64,000 nt of DNA from Rhodoligotrophos sp. CJ14 (GCF_038811545.1 NZ_CP133319.1:4228001-4292000); one strand, 5' to 3'. Shown: positions 8,215-17,992, numbered from the stretch's first letter. A program made the numbers and translations. Notes: generated by a model not told the origin, from the sequence alone.

Positions 8215-9092
8215 CGCTGCTCGATCTCGCCTTCACCTTGGTCAATGGCCTCGCCACCGGAATGGCGGTCTTCCTGGTGGCCGCAGGGCTTACGCTGATT
8301 TTCGGCATCCTCAAGATTCTGAACTTCGCTCATGGCGCCTTCTTCATGATTGGCGCCTATGTGGCCTACACGATTGTGGGCAGTAATCCCTCCTCGATCT
8401 GGCTGTTCATCCTGGCCGCAGTGGTGGCGGGCATAGTGGTGGCCGTTCTGGGCTTCATTGCCGACCGCATCGTGCTGCAGCGGCTGCGCAATGTGGATGA
8501 GGCCTATATGCTCATCGCGACCTTCGCGGTGCTGATGATCTGCTCCGGCATCGTCAAGCTGATCTGGGGTGTCAATTACGCGTCGATCAACCCGCCCCCT
8601 ATGCTGGATGGCGCGGTGATCATCGGCCAATTGTTCATCCCGAGCTATTCGCTCTTCGTGATCATCGCCGGCATTGTCGTCTTCCTCATCCTCGATTTTG
8701 CCATTCACAGAACCTGGCTCGGCAAGCTCTTGCAGTCCGTTGCCAATGACAGCTGGATGTCCGGCCTGCTCGGCATCAATGTTCCCGTCGCGCTCACCTC
8801 CACGGTGATTGCGAGCTTTCTCTTGGCAGGGTTGGCGGGCGGCCTGTTGCTCGCCAATCAGACCCTGTCTCCCATCCTTGGTGAGAGCTTCCTGTTATTG
8901 GCCTTCATGGCCGTGATCATCGGCGGTCTGGGCAATGTGCGCGGCGCCTTCATTGCCGCGATCCTGCTCGGTGTCATCGAAAGTGCAAGCTCTCTGCTGA
9001 TGCCGAACATGCCGGGTATGGCGACCTACATCTTCGTCATCCTGTTCCTCCTGGCCAAGCCGCAGGGCCTGCTTGGAGGGCAGCGCATATGA
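8211..9092 (+). CDS. LivH-type ABC transporter permease
   Basis: Inner-membrane permease (293 aa) of the hydrophobic amino-acid uptake (HAAT) family. It has about eight hydrophobic segments, the N-terminal GMAVFLVAAGLTLIFGILKILNFAHGAFFMIGAY that defines LivH proteins in split form, and the cytoplasmic coupling loop near GLGNVRGAF. It forms a heterodimer with the LivM-type protein encoded next (ATGA overlap). The binding protein at 416 and ATPases at 10090 and 10853 complete the importer. Confidence 0.95.
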   Translation: MTLLDLAFTLVNGLATGMAVFLVAAGLTLIFGILKILNFAHGAFFMIGAYVAYTIVGSNPSSIWLFILAAVVAGIVVAVLGFIADRIVLQRLRNVDEAYMLIATFAVLMICSGIVKLIWGVNYASINPPPMLDGAVIIGQLFIPSYSLFVIIAGIVVFLILDFAIHRTWLGKLLQSVANDSWMSGLLGINVPVALTSTVIASFLLAGLAGGLLLANQTLSPILGESFLLLAFMAVIIGGLGNVRGAFIAAILLGVIESASSLLMPNMPGMATYIFVILFLLAKPQGLLGGQRI

Positions 9093-10093
9093 GCAGCCTT
9101 AAAGTCACAGCGCTGGTCATCAGCGGCATTGCCTTCGCAAGCCTGCCCTTCTGGGCGGACCAGGGCATCATGTTCCTGGCTGGCCTCGTGTTGATCGAGG
9201 CCGTGTTCGCCCTCTCCTGGAACCTGCTCTTCGGCTTCACCGGCCTTGCAAGTTTCGGTCACGCCGCCTTTTTCGCGATCGGCGCCTATCTCACCGGCTA
9301 TGCCCTGCGCACCGGGATGGAGGCACCTTTCCTGCTGATGATTCTGGCCTCAGGTCTGCTTGGCGCGGCAGTGGCCGCCATCACCGGCCTTGTCCTCTTG
9401 CGCCGGACGACCGGCATCCACCTTGCGATCTTCACCCTCGCCCTGGCAGAGGTCTTGAGGATCATCATCGGCTACAGCACCACGCTTGGCCGCGAGGATG
9501 GTCTTGCCTCCATTCCAAGGCCCACCCTCGATTTTGGCGTGATCGCGATCGATCTGAGCTCGGGTCGCGCCTATTACTGGTTCCTCTGTGTTGCGGCAGC
9601 CCTGCTGGCCTGGCTGCTCTGGGTGGTCTGCCATGGACCCTTCGGCCGCACGCTGGTGAGCCTGAGGCAGGATCCTGAGCGGACCGCCTTCATGGGCGTG
9701 AATGTCCCCGGCTATCGCTTGGCCGCCTTCACCATCTCCGGAGGCATTGCCTCGATCTCCGGCGCGCTCTATGCCCCCTGGGCGCAGATCGTGACCCCGG
9801 AATCCGCCCACTGGATCCATTCCACGCAGCCCATGCTGGCATCGCTCCTTGGCGGCGTGCATTCCTTCTGGGGGCCGGTGCTGGGCACCGTGCTGTTCTC
9901 GCTCATCAACTATCTCACCCGCAACATGGTTGGGCTTGCCGAGCTGGTGATCGGCATCACCCTGCTGGTGATCGTGCTGGCAGCGCCCACCGGCGTGATG
10001 GGACTTCTCGAAAACCTGCGCAAAAGAGCAGAAAAGAGGCCCGCGGGCATTGCTGATCCCATCGAGATGCCAGCGGAAAGGCAGGCGTCATGA
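9089..10093 (+). CDS. LivM-type ABC transporter permease
   Basis: Second HAAT-family permease (334 aa). The segment LFGFTGLASFGHAAFFAIGAYL is the LivM counterpart of the LivH motif and the C-terminal coupling region reads SLLGGVHSFWGPVLG. About nine membrane segments are visible, followed by a short charged cytoplasmic tail (ENLRKRAEKRPAG). Start and stop both lie in ATGA overlaps with the flanking genes. Cargo is unknown; the operon context suggests an organic acid. Confidence 0.95.
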   Translation: MSSLKVTALVISGIAFASLPFWADQGIMFLAGLVLIEAVFALSWNLLFGFTGLASFGHAAFFAIGAYLTGYALRTGMEAPFLLMILASGLLGAAVAAITGLVLLRRTTGIHLAIFTLALAEVLRIIIGYSTTLGREDGLASIPRPTLDFGVIAIDLSSGRAYYWFLCVAAALLAWLLWVVCHGPFGRTLVSLRQDPERTAFMGVNVPGYRLAAFTISGGIASISGALYAPWAQIVTPESAHWIHSTQPMLASLLGGVHSFWGPVLGTVLFSLINYLTRNMVGLAELVIGITLLVIVLAAPTGVMGLLENLRKRAEKRPAGIADPIEMPAERQAS

Positions 10094-10860
10094 CGACGCT
10101 CCTCACCGTCACCGGCGTGCACAAGAGCTACGGCGCCCATCATGTCCTCAAAGGCATTGGGCTTGAGGTTCGGGAGAAGGAAACCTTTGCGATCATCGGC
10201 CCGAACGGCGCTGGCAAGACCACCTTGTTCCGGGTAATGACCGGCGAAGTGCGCTCCGAGCAGGGCAGCATTCGCTACGACAGCCGCGACATCACCGCGC
10301 TCGCCGCTCATGAGCGGGTGCGGCTCGGTATCGGCCGCACCTTCCAGGTCGCGCGCGTCCTGCCGGATGTGACCGTTCTCGAGAACATCATCGTGCCGAT
10401 CGAAGCCCGGCGGAAGGCCCGCGGGGAGGGGGCGCCGGCTTGGTATCGGGTGAAGCCATCGAAAGAGATCACCGACGAAGCGGAAGCCTATCTCGCCGAT
10501 CTGGGCCTGCTCGAGAAGCGTGCCATGGAGGCGAAGTTCTTATCCCACGGCGACAAGAAGCGGCTTGAACTCGGCATCGCGCTTGCCGGCAAGCCTCGTA
10601 TCCTGATGCTGGACGAACCCACCGCCGGCATGTCGCCGACCGACCGTGTGGCAACCACCGAGCTCATCCGGCGCTTGCGCGCGCAGACCGGCATGACCGT
10701 GGTGATGACCGAGCACGACATGGATGTGATCTTCGGCTTGGCGACACGCATCATGGTGATGAACCAAGGCGAGACGATCGCTGTCGGCACCATGGACGAG
10801 GTCCGCGAGAACCCGACCGTGCGCGAAGTTTATCTCGGCAAGGAAATCTACGGTGCTTAG
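10090..10860 (+). CDS. LivG-type ABC transporter ATPase
   Basis: Cytoplasmic ATPase (256 aa) that drives the importer. Walker A is GPNGAGKTT, Walker B LMLDEPTAGMSP, the H-loop is TEHDMD, and the signature reads LSHGDKKRLELGIAL, the LivG variant of LSGGQ. The insertion IEARRKARGEGAPAWYRVKP between Walker A and signature is typical of LivG and absent from LivF. The last eight bases overlap the LivF-type gene. Confidence 0.95.
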   Translation: MTTLLTVTGVHKSYGAHHVLKGIGLEVREKETFAIIGPNGAGKTTLFRVMTGEVRSEQGSIRYDSRDITALAAHERVRLGIGRTFQVARVLPDVTVLENIIVPIEARRKARGEGAPAWYRVKPSKEITDEAEAYLADLGLLEKRAMEAKFLSHGDKKRLELGIALAGKPRILMLDEPTAGMSPTDRVATTELIRRLRAQTGMTVVMTEHDMDVIFGLATRIMVMNQGETIAVGTMDEVRENPTVREVYLGKEIYGA

Positions 10861-11557
10861 GGTTGACAATCTCAGCGCCTATTATGGCGACAGCCAGATC
10901 TTGCACGGCGTATCGCTCGCGGTTCCAGATGGCGGCCGTATTGCTGTGGTGGGCCGCAACGGCGCGGGCAAGACGACCCTGTTCAAGAGCATCATGAATG
11001 CCGGCCCGCGGACGAAGGGGAACGTCAGCTGGCAGGGAACAGAGCTCGGGTCCATGCCGAGCTATAAGCGCGTGCGCCGGGGGCTCGCTCTCGTGCCGGA
11101 GGACCGTCGCATCTTCGGTCATGTCACTGTGCGAGAGAACATCGCCATGTCGCGCTATGGGGCAGCTCCGGGCCAGACACCGCTTGATCCAGACCAGGTC
11201 ATTGAACGCTTTCCCATGCTGGTGCCCATCCGCGACCGTCCGGGTGGCCAGCTCAGCGGCGGCCAGCAGCAGATGGTGGCCGTGGCCCGCGCGATTGCCG
11301 CCCGGCCCAAGCTCATGATGCTGGACGAGCCGACCGAGGGCCTAGCGCCCGTGATTGTCGAGCAACTTGCCCGTGATGTCGTATCGGCCTGCAAGGAAAC
11401 CGGCGCGGGTCTTCTGCTCAGCGAGCAGAACCTGTGGTTCGCGCGCCAATGCACCGACCGGCTCTATATCATCGACACCGGCCGCATCGTTTTCGAGGGT
11501 GATTGGCAGAGCCTCGATGCCAATGACGATATCAAGCATCGCTACCTCGCGGTGTGA
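10853..11557 (+). CDS. LivF-type ABC transporter ATPase
   Basis: Second ATPase of the importer (234 aa), starting at GTG within the end of the preceding gene. Walker A GRNGAGKTT, signature LSGGQQQMVAVARA and Walker B LMLDEPTEGLAP are all intact. The short length and the early arrangement DNLSAYYGDSQILHGVSL are usual for LivF. It is the last transporter gene; a 73-base gap separates it from the GMC oxidoreductase. Confidence 0.95.
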   Translation: MLRVDNLSAYYGDSQILHGVSLAVPDGGRIAVVGRNGAGKTTLFKSIMNAGPRTKGNVSWQGTELGSMPSYKRVRRGLALVPEDRRIFGHVTVRENIAMSRYGAAPGQTPLDPDQVIERFPMLVPIRDRPGGQLSGGQQQMVAVARAIAARPKLMMLDEPTEGLAPVIVEQLARDVVSACKETGAGLLLSEQNLWFARQCTDRLYIIDTGRIVFEGDWQSLDANDDIKHRYLAV

Positions 11558-11630
11558 GCGGTTGAGTGGTTGACGGATGGCGCCTCAGCGGTAACTGTCC
11601 GGCCGAGTGGGATTGGGGGAAGTCCAGCGC

Positions 11631-13250
11631 ATGGATGATGAGCTCCGCGATTTCGGAACCTATGATTATGTTGTGGTTGGCGCGGGCTCGGCTGGCTGCG
11701 TCCTCGCCAATCGTCTATCCGCTGACCCGCGCCATAAGGTGCTGGTGCTGGAGGCGGGTGGTCTTGACCGCTGGATCTGGTTCCACATCCCCGTCGGCTA
11801 TCTCTTCGCCATCGGCAATCCGCGCTCCGACTGGATGTTTGTGACCGACCCGGAACCTGGTCTCAATGGCCGCGCGCTGCCCTATCCCCGCGGCAAGGTC
11901 ATTGGCGGCTCATCCGCCATCAATGCCATGATCTATATGCGCGGGCAGGCCGCGGACTATGACGGCTGGCGCCAGCTCGGATTGGAAGGCTGGGGCTGGG
12001 ACGATGTTCTGCCCTATTTCCTGCGTCATGAGGATCATATCGACCCGCCCAATGAGTTTCACCGTTCGGGTGGTGAATGGCGTGTCGAGCATCCGCGCAT
12101 CCGCTGGCAGATTCTCGACGCGGTACGCGATGCCGCGGAAGTAATGGGCATAGCCAAGATCGACGATTTCAACACGGGCGATAACGAGGGCTCGTCTTAT
12201 TTCCAAGTGAACCAGAAACGCGGCCGGCGCTGGAGCGCGGCCCGGGCCTTCCTCAAGCCCGCGCTCTCACGGCCCAATCTCAGGCTCGAGACGGGCGTCG
12301 CGGTCGAGCAGGTGGTCATCGAGCAGGGCCGCGCGACGGGTGTCGTGTTCCTGCGCGACGGCATCAGGCATCTCGCCCGTATCTCGGGCGAGGTCGTGCT
12401 CTCGGCGGGCTCCGTTGCCTCGCCCGCCATTCTCGAGCGCAGCGGCATTGGTGATGGTGCGCGCCTGCAAGCCCTTGGCATCGAAGTGAAGCACCACGCG
12501 CCCGGTGTCGGCGAGAACCTGCAGGACCACTTGCAGATCAGACCCGTCTACAAGGTGACGGGGGTGCGCACGCTGAATACGGATTACGCAAATCTGTTCA
12601 GGCGCGGCCTCATGGGGCTCGATTATGTGTGCCGCAGGCGGGGGCCCCTGACCATGGCGCCCTCACAGCTCGGGATCTTCACCCGCTCCTCGCCGGAATA
12701 CGCAACCGCCAATCTGGAATTCCATATCCAGCCCCTGTCCCTCGACAAGTGGGGCGATGGCCTTCATCCCTTCGATGCCTTCACCGCGAGCGTCTGCAAC
12801 CTCCGTCCCACGAGCCGAGGCAGTATCCATATCAAAAGCAGGGATGCGCGCGAGGCCCCCTCGATACGCCCGAATTATCTGTCGACAGAAGAAGACAAGT
12901 GTGTTGCGGTCGACAGTATTCACCTGACCCGCAAGCTCGTCTCCCAGGCACCGCTTGCGCGCTTCCGGCCCGAGGAGTTCAAGCCTGGCCCGGCCGTGCA
13001 AACCGAGGATGAGCTGCTCAAGGCGGTTGGTGACCTCGCCACCACCATCTTCCATCCTGTAGGCACGGCCAAGATGGGCATCGATAGCGACCCCTCAGCC
13101 GTGCTGGATGCGCGCCTGCGCGTGCGCGGCGTGGCGGGTCTAAGAGTGGCCGATGCCTCCGCCATGCCACGCATCACCTCCGGCAATACCAATTCTCCAA
13201 GCGTCATGATCGGCGAGAAGGGGGCGGCCATGATCCTCGCGGACCGCTAG
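11631..13250 (+). CDS. GMC-family FAD oxidoreductase (choline/alcohol dehydrogenase-like)
   Basis: Glucose-methanol-choline family flavoenzyme (539 aa). I place the start at ATG 11631, after GGGGGAAG, rather than at the GTG 24 bases upstream. The ADP-binding motif VVVGAGSAGCVLANRLS is at residues 12-28, GMC signature 1 is around YPRGKVIGGSSAINAMIYMRGQ, signature 2 is AGSVASPAILERSGIG, and the C-terminal active-site region contains FHPVGTAKMG (catalytic His) and SGNTNSPSVMIGEKGA. It oxidises a primary or secondary alcohol on a small organic compound and passes electrons to a quinone or oxygen. Position after the importer suggests it prepares a hydroxylated substrate for the acyl-CoA pathway; this is inference. 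Confidence 0.92.
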   Translation: MDDELRDFGTYDYVVVGAGSAGCVLANRLSADPRHKVLVLEAGGLDRWIWFHIPVGYLFAIGNPRSDWMFVTDPEPGLNGRALPYPRGKVIGGSSAINAMIYMRGQAADYDGWRQLGLEGWGWDDVLPYFLRHEDHIDPPNEFHRSGGEWRVEHPRIRWQILDAVRDAAEVMGIAKIDDFNTGDNEGSSYFQVNQKRGRRWSAARAFLKPALSRPNLRLETGVAVEQVVIEQGRATGVVFLRDGIRHLARISGEVVLSAGSVASPAILERSGIGDGARLQALGIEVKHHAPGVGENLQDHLQIRPVYKVTGVRTLNTDYANLFRRGLMGLDYVCRRRGPLTMAPSQLGIFTRSSPEYATANLEFHIQPLSLDKWGDGLHPFDAFTASVCNLRPTSRGSIHIKSRDAREAPSIRPNYLSTEEDKCVAVDSIHLTRKLVSQAPLARFRPEEFKPGPAVQTEDELLKAVGDLATTIFHPVGTAKMGIDSDPSAVLDARLRVRGVAGLRVADASAMPRITSGNTNSPSVMIGEKGAAMILADR

Positions 13251-13291
13251 CGAGCACATTTTTGAGCGAAGTGATGTCGGTTCGCGTGCAT

Positions 13292-14113
13292 TCACCCGCG
13301 AATGAACGCGAGCAGATCTGGGTTGATCACGTCAGCATGGATGGTGAGCATGCCATGCGGATAGCCTGGATAGATCTTGAGACTCCCCTGCTTCAGGATC
13401 TTGACCGAGAGCAGCGCGGCATCTGCATAAGGCACGATCTGATCGTCATCCCCATGCATGACGAGCACCGGCACCTCGATTGCCGCAAGATCCTCGTTGA
13501 AGTCCGTTTCCGAGAACACCTTGATGCACTCGTAATGGGCATTGACAGCACCCATCATGCCCTGGCGCCACCAATTATCGACCACACCGTCCAACGTCTT
13601 TGCGCCCGGCCGGTTGAAGCCATAGAACGGCATCGGCACTTCCCTGTAGAACTGCGCGCGATTGGCCGCGAGCTGGTTGCGCAGGTCATCGAAGACTTCG
13701 ATAGGGAGGCCCCCGGGATTGTTCTCGGTTTTCACCATGATGGGTGGCACGGCGCTCACCAGCACCGCCTTGGCGACGCGCCCCATACCATGGCGGGCGA
13801 CATAGCGCGCAACCTCGCCGCCTCCGGTTGAATGGCCAATGTGAATGGCATCCCTGAGATCGAGCGCTTCCGCGAGCGCCCCCACGTCTGCCGCATAGGT
13901 ATCCATGTCATGTCCGTGCGTCGGCTGGCTCGACCGACCATGCCCCCGCCTGTCATGGGCGATGACCCGATAGCCGTGCTGGAGAAAGAACAGCATCTGG
14001 TTGTCCCAATCATCCGCGCTGAGCGGCCACCCGTGGTGGAACACGATGGGTTGGCCCTGTCCCCAATCCTTGTAGAAGAGCTGCGTGCCGTCTTTGGTGG
14101 TGATGTAGGGCAT
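13292..14113 (-). CDS. Alpha/beta hydrolase, non-heme chloroperoxidase-like
   Basis: Cytoplasmic alpha/beta-hydrolase of 273 aa, the exact size of bacterial cofactor-free haloperoxidase/esterases. Start at 14113 fits the family N-terminus ([17 protein letters not shown]) and has GGAG ten bases upstream. The triad is Ser95 in GHSTGGG, Asp224 in GDDDQIVP and His253 in YPHGML; the oxyanion region is HHGWP. In vivo these proteins act as esterases or perhydrolases; peracid-driven halogenation is a side reaction. It is read toward the GMC gene (convergent, 41-base gap) and away from the XRE regulator. The longer possible reading upstream of 14113 has no coding character and overlaps the regulator. 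Confidence 0.92.
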   Translation of the reverse strand: MPYITTKDGTQLFYKDWGQGQPIVFHHGWPLSADDWDNQMLFFLQHGYRVIAHDRRGHGRSSQPTHGHDMDTYAADVGALAEALDLRDAIHIGHSTGGGEVARYVARHGMGRVAKAVLVSAVPPIMVKTENNPGGLPIEVFDDLRNQLAANRAQFYREVPMPFYGFNRPGAKTLDGVVDNWWRQGMMGAVNAHYECIKVFSETDFNEDLAAIEVPVLVMHGDDDQIVPYADAALLSVKILKQGSLKIYPGYPHGMLTIHADVINPDLLAFIRG

Positions 14114-14267
14114 GTCCTTAACTCCATTCTGGGTCGGTGAGCCCCTTGAAGCGCCCAGCCGCGCGCCATTGTCCTGCCGGCCAGCGGCACAGTCCATAGG
14201 CGGAATTCCCCAAGCGTTAAGGGCGCGAAACCGACCACCGGTATGGAACAGCGATATTGATGCTTCA

Positions 14268-14301
14268 CACATCACAGTTGATTTGATAACTGTGGAATGT
14301 G
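14268..14301. promoter_or_regulatory. Inverted repeat upstream of the XRE regulator, candidate operator
   Basis: CACAGTT (14273-14279) and AACTGTG (14288-14294) form a perfect dyad with an 8-base spacer, and outer arms CACAT (14268-14272) and ATGTG (14297-14301) extend it. It ends 22 bases before the regulator ATG, within the 210-base divergent region shared with the hydrolase gene. Small XRE proteins usually bind such dyads at their own promoter. The rest of 14114-14323 shows no coding signal. Confidence 0.55.
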
Positions 14302-14323
14302 ATTTCCTTGATGGGAATTGGCC

Positions 14324-14584
14324 ATGATGACTGCTGCGCAGCTGCGGGCCGCGCGTGCTCTGCTTGGTATCGACCAGAAGGTGCTTGCCGAACTCGCCGG
14401 CGTCTCCGTGCCCACCATTCAGCGCATGGAAGCAAGCCAGGGCAATGTCAGGGGCGTTGTCGAAAGCCTCACGAAGGTGATCGAAGCCCTGGACAGGGCA
14501 GGGGTGGAGCTGATCGGCGAAAATGCCCAAAGCCTGAATGGTGGCCGCGGGGTGCGTCTCAAGGAAATTGCACCGAAGCTCTGA
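14324..14584 (+). CDS. Small XRE-family HTH regulator
   Basis: An 86-aa DNA-binding protein. The helix-turn-helix runs from about residue 4 to 60 ([31 protein letters not shown]), followed by a helix [11 protein letters not shown] and a short tail. No other domain is present. Homologous small regulators often precede SulP transporters in alphaproteobacteria, as here (80 bases to the next gene). The dyad at 14268-14301 is the likely binding site. An alternative start is the next ATG three bases on. Confidence 0.85.
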   Translation: MMTAAQLRAARALLGIDQKVLAELAGVSVPTIQRMEASQGNVRGVVESLTKVIEALDRAGVELIGENAQSLNGGRGVRLKEIAPKL

Positions 14585-14663
14585 TTTGGAACCGACATTG
14601 TCGCGACGGCGACCGCCGACCCTGTAGCCGACGATCCCGCCGCCTTCACACAGGCCGCCGGAC

Positions 14664-16391
14664 ATGCCCTCGAGCACCATCTCCGCCCCGTCCCCAGGGA
14701 CGCCCAGTTTTGCTGAACTCTTCACGCCGAAGCTCGTCACCATTCTGCGCGAGGGGTACGGCCTGGCCAATCTCCGTGCCGACGCGATGGCCGGGCTCAC
14801 GGTGGCGATCGTCGCGCTGCCGCTGTCCATGGCTATCGCCATCGCATCGGGCGCATCCCCGGCCCAGGGCCTGTATACCGCGATTGTCGGAGGTTTCCTG
14901 GTTTCGGCCTTGGGCGGCAGCAGGTTTCAGATTGGCGGCCCGGCTGGTGCCTTCATCGTGCTTGTGGCGACAACCGTGCAGCAGCATGGGATGGGCGGCC
15001 TTATTCTCGCAACCATCCTCTCAGGCGTGCTGCTGGCGGCAATCGGCTTGCTGCGCCTGGGCACCTACATCAAATTCATTCCCTATCCGGTCACGGTGGG
15101 CTTCACGGCTGGCATTGCCACCATCATTTTCGCGAGCCAGATCAAGGAGCTGCTGGGCCTGACCTTGTCCGAGGCCGAACCCGGGCCGCTCCTCGACAAG
15201 CTGCCGGTTCTCTGGGCAAACCTTCCCACCGCCGATACCGGGACCATCATTCTTGCGCTCGTCACCATCATTGTGATCGTCGGCGTGAAGCGCCTGCGCC
15301 CGCACTGGCCAGGCATGCTGATCGCTGTGGCGATTGCTGGATTGGCAACCGCCCTATTGGATTTGCCGGTCACCACTATCGGTTCCCGGTTCGGCGGCAT
15401 ACCGGCGAGCCTGCCCATGCCGAGCCTCCCTGCATTCGATCTGCAGAAGGTCCAGGCCGTGCTGCCCAGCGCCATTGCCTTCACGCTGCTCGGCGCCATT
15501 GAATCGCTGCTTTCGGCAGTTGTCGCCGACGGCATGACCGGCCGTCGTCACCGCTCCAATTGCGAGCTTGTGGCCCAGGGCGCTGCCAACATGGCATCCG
15601 GCCTGTTCGGGGGCATCTGCGTGACGGGAACGATCGCCCGCACAGCGACAAACGTTCGCGCCGGAGCCCACGGGCCGGTTGCCGGCATGCTGCATTCGGT
15701 GTTTCTGCTGCTCTTCGTACTGGTCGCAGCGCCATTGGCGAGCTTCATACCTCTTGCGAGCCTCGCGGGCGTGCTTGCGGTGGTCGCCTGGAACATGGTT
15801 GAGAAACAAGCATTCGCAACGCTCATACGCGCCTCTTGGGGTGATGCGGCGGTCTTGCTCGCAACCTTCTTTCTGACGATCTTCCGCGATCTGACCGAGG
15901 CGATCATCGTAGGCTTTGCCCTTGGCTCGATCCTGTTCATCCATCGCATGTCTAAGGCCACCGTCATTGAAACGCACGTTCCCTTGGTGCCCGAAGACAA
16001 GCCCGATAGCGCAAATGGTGGCCGGACCCCTTATGACGAGGCAGCGGCCTCTGACCCGGAGGTGGTGGTCTATCGCATATCGGGCGCTTTCTTCTTCGGG
16101 GCAGCCGCCTCGATCGGCTCAGTCCTCGATCGCATCGCTGATACCCACCGGGCGCTCGTCATCGATCTCTCGGCCGTACCCTTCGTGGACTCGACCGCGG
16201 CTAACACCATTGAAGGCCTCGCCCATAAAGCCGCACGCCGGGACGTGAGCATCTATCTGACCGGGATCTCGCCGGCCATGCGCAAGGATCTCTTCGCCCA
16301 TGGAATAAGGCCGCCGCTTGTGCATTATGCCTCATCGGTTGAGGAGGCGGTCCGCCATGTGCATTCTGGCGGCGCGGCCAGAACGCTCTGA
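14664..16391 (+). CDS. SulP-family anion transporter with STAS domain
   Basis: Inner-membrane anion transporter (575 aa). The transmembrane domain (residues about 35-430) contains the SulP signature region [24 protein letters not shown] and [10 protein letters not shown] in the ion-binding helices; a C-terminal STAS domain (about 460-565) ends in [18 protein letters not shown]. SulP proteins carry sulfate, bicarbonate, or dicarboxylates. No carbonic anhydrase is fused or adjacent, so bicarbonate is not specially indicated. Probably co-transcribed with the XRE gene. The linker between domains ([17 protein letters not shown]) is polar and disordered-looking. Confidence 0.93.
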   Translation: MPSSTISAPSPGTPSFAELFTPKLVTILREGYGLANLRADAMAGLTVAIVALPLSMAIAIASGASPAQGLYTAIVGGFLVSALGGSRFQIGGPAGAFIVLVATTVQQHGMGGLILATILSGVLLAAIGLLRLGTYIKFIPYPVTVGFTAGIATIIFASQIKELLGLTLSEAEPGPLLDKLPVLWANLPTADTGTIILALVTIIVIVGVKRLRPHWPGMLIAVAIAGLATALLDLPVTTIGSRFGGIPASLPMPSLPAFDLQKVQAVLPSAIAFTLLGAIESLLSAVVADGMTGRRHRSNCELVAQGAANMASGLFGGICVTGTIARTATNVRAGAHGPVAGMLHSVFLLLFVLVAAPLASFIPLASLAGVLAVVAWNMVEKQAFATLIRASWGDAAVLLATFFLTIFRDLTEAIIVGFALGSILFIHRMSKATVIETHVPLVPEDKPDSANGGRTPYDEAAASDPEVVVYRISGAFFFGAAASIGSVLDRIADTHRALVIDLSAVPFVDSTAANTIEGLAHKAARRDVSIYLTGISPAMRKDLFAHGIRPPLVHYASSVEEAVRHVHSGGAARTL

Positions 16392-16417
16392 GACCATGGT
16401 GGCCGACGGAGAGAGTA

Positions 16418-17155
16418 ATGGCGCAGAACATCTATGACGATCCCGGATTTTTCGCAGGCTACAGCGAACTGCCCCGCTCGGTCCACGGGCTCAAAGGCGC
16501 GCCGGAATGGCCGACCATTGAGACGCTTCTGCCGGAAATGCGGGGCCTGCGGGTCTTGGACCTCGGCTGCGGCTTTGGCTGGTTCTGCCGCTGGGCCCGT
16601 GCCAACGGAGCGGCCCATGTGCTCGGGCTTGATCTCTCCGAGAACATGCTCGCGCGGGCGAAGACCGAAACACCCGATGGCGCGATAACTTACCAGCGGG
16701 CGGACCTTGATCATCTCGAGCTGCCCAAAGCTGCCTTCGAGCTAGCCTACAGCTCGCTCGCGCTGCACTATGTGGAGAACCTGGGGCGGCTCTTCGCAAC
16801 CGTCCACCAGGCGCTTGTACCAGGTGGACAATTTGTCTTTTCGATCGAGCATCCGATCTATATGGCCCCGCGCGAACCGCGCTGGCTCGTGGACGGGCAG
16901 GGGCGTATGACTTGGCCCTTGGACAGCTATCAGATTGAGGGTCCACGCCGCACCAATTGGCTTGCCGAAGGAGTGCTGAAGCAGCACCGCACCATGGGCA
17001 CGACCCTGAACCTTCTCATTCAGCATGGTTTTTCGATCAGCCATGTGAACGAGTGGGGCCCGACGGACGAGCAGATTGCGGCTGAGCCGGAACTGGCCGA
17101 GGAGCGCGAGCGCCCCACATTCCTCATCATCGCCGCCGAGCGCCGGGAGCGCTAG
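16418..17155 (+). CDS. Class I SAM-dependent methyltransferase
   Basis: Soluble methyltransferase (245 aa). Motif I is VLDLGCGFGWFCRWA at about residues 46-60, the acidic ribose contact is in LGLDLSEN, and post-motif segments SSLALHYVENL and VFSIEHPIY follow, as in the UbiE/methyltransferase type 11 group. It starts 27 bases after the SulP stop with GGAGAG upstream. The target is not evident: no biosynthetic genes lie beside it. It faces the phosphotransferase gene tail to tail with a six-base gap. Confidence 0.88.
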   Translation: MAQNIYDDPGFFAGYSELPRSVHGLKGAPEWPTIETLLPEMRGLRVLDLGCGFGWFCRWARANGAAHVLGLDLSENMLARAKTETPDGAITYQRADLDHLELPKAAFELAYSSLALHYVENLGRLFATVHQALVPGGQFVFSIEHPIYMAPREPRWLVDGQGRMTWPLDSYQIEGPRRTNWLAEGVLKQHRTMGTTLNLLIQHGFSISHVNEWGPTDEQIAAEPELAEERERPTFLIIAAERRER

Positions 17156-17161
17156 CCAGTC

Positions 17162-17992
17162 TCAGCCATCGAGCGCTGCGATGGCCAGTTCGGCAATCCT
17201 GAAATCCACCTCTGGGCTATCCCCATCTTCCATGAACCAGGCAGCGGAAAGGCCCGTCCACGCGATGATCCAGCGCAGGAGCCGTTCGCGTGCAATGCCT
17301 GAGCGCTCGATCACGATCGCAAGCCGCCGCGCGAAAACCTCAGGCACAACGGCGAGCTTGCAGGTGTGATCGCCCACATCGGGGTTGCAGAAGAGATTGG
17401 CATAGTCGAAAGCGCGATCGCCATAGATCCGCTTCGGGTCGATGGCGAGAAAGCCGCGCTCGCCGAAGTCCAGCACATTATCGTGATGGATGTCCCCATG
17501 CAGCGCAACAATCTCCTGCGGATCAGCCAACAGGGCACGAGCCTCTTGAGCGGCACGGGCAAGCAGGCCGTTTTGAGTTGAGGCCGCGGCTGGCCACAGA
17601 TCTCGAAACCAGACATCGAGCGAGACCAGGCCCTGCGGCAGCGGTTTTGCGCGTGGGGCATGCAGCGCGGCAATTACATCGCAGAGAATATGGCTGGCCT
17701 CGTGGTCTCGGCCATTGCGGGCAAGTTCCGAAAGCGAGCGATGGCCCAGAGCGCGCTCCATCAGGATGGCATTATCATCCCAGGCATAGAGCAGCGCGGC
17801 GCCGCGGCCCTCCCACCAGTCAAGCAGGACGCCACCGAAACGCTCTTCCTGATTGAGCGCCACCTTGAGCATGGCCGGCCGCTCGCGCCACAGCACCGGC
17901 AGGAGCTGCGCCCCCCAGGTGACGATTGGCTCGCCATCGGGGGTCAGGCCCCAGCGCTCGAGAGACTGAGCAAACACGCCGATTCCGCTCAT
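17162..17992 (-). CDS. Aminoglycoside/hydroxyurea phosphotransferase-family protein, streptomycin 6-kinase-like
   Basis: A 276-aa APH-fold kinase. The catalytic loop is HGDIHHDN (residues 165-172) and the metal-binding aspartate is Asp185 in FLAIDPKRIYGDRAFDYANLF; this HGD-IHHDNVLDF...AIDPK arrangement with FCNP is characteristic of the APH(6)/streptomycin 6-phosphotransferase group. Characterised members inactivate streptomycin or phosphorylate hydroxyurea. The chromosomal setting, lack of mobile elements and normal base composition argue for a resident gene; whether it confers resistance is unknown. It lies 39 bases downstream of the MaoC gene on the same strand and may be co-transcribed with it. 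Confidence 0.82.
   Translation of the reverse strand: MSGIGVFAQSLERWGLTPDGEPIVTWGAQLLPVLWRERPAMLKVALNQEERFGGVLLDWWEGRGAALLYAWDDNAILMERALGHRSLSELARNGRDHEASHILCDVIAALHAPRAKPLPQGLVSLDVWFRDLWPAAASTQNGLLARAAQEARALLADPQEIVALHGDIHHDNVLDFGERGFLAIDPKRIYGDRAFDYANLFCNPDVGDHTCKLAVVPEVFARRLAIVIERSGIARERLLRWIIAWTGLSAAWFMEDGDSPEVDFRIAELAIAALDG

Noticed and set aside
14114-14842. Extension of the chloroperoxidase frame across the XRE gene
   Set aside because: It would run antisense through the XRE and SulP genes; the family N-terminus and GGAG support 14113.
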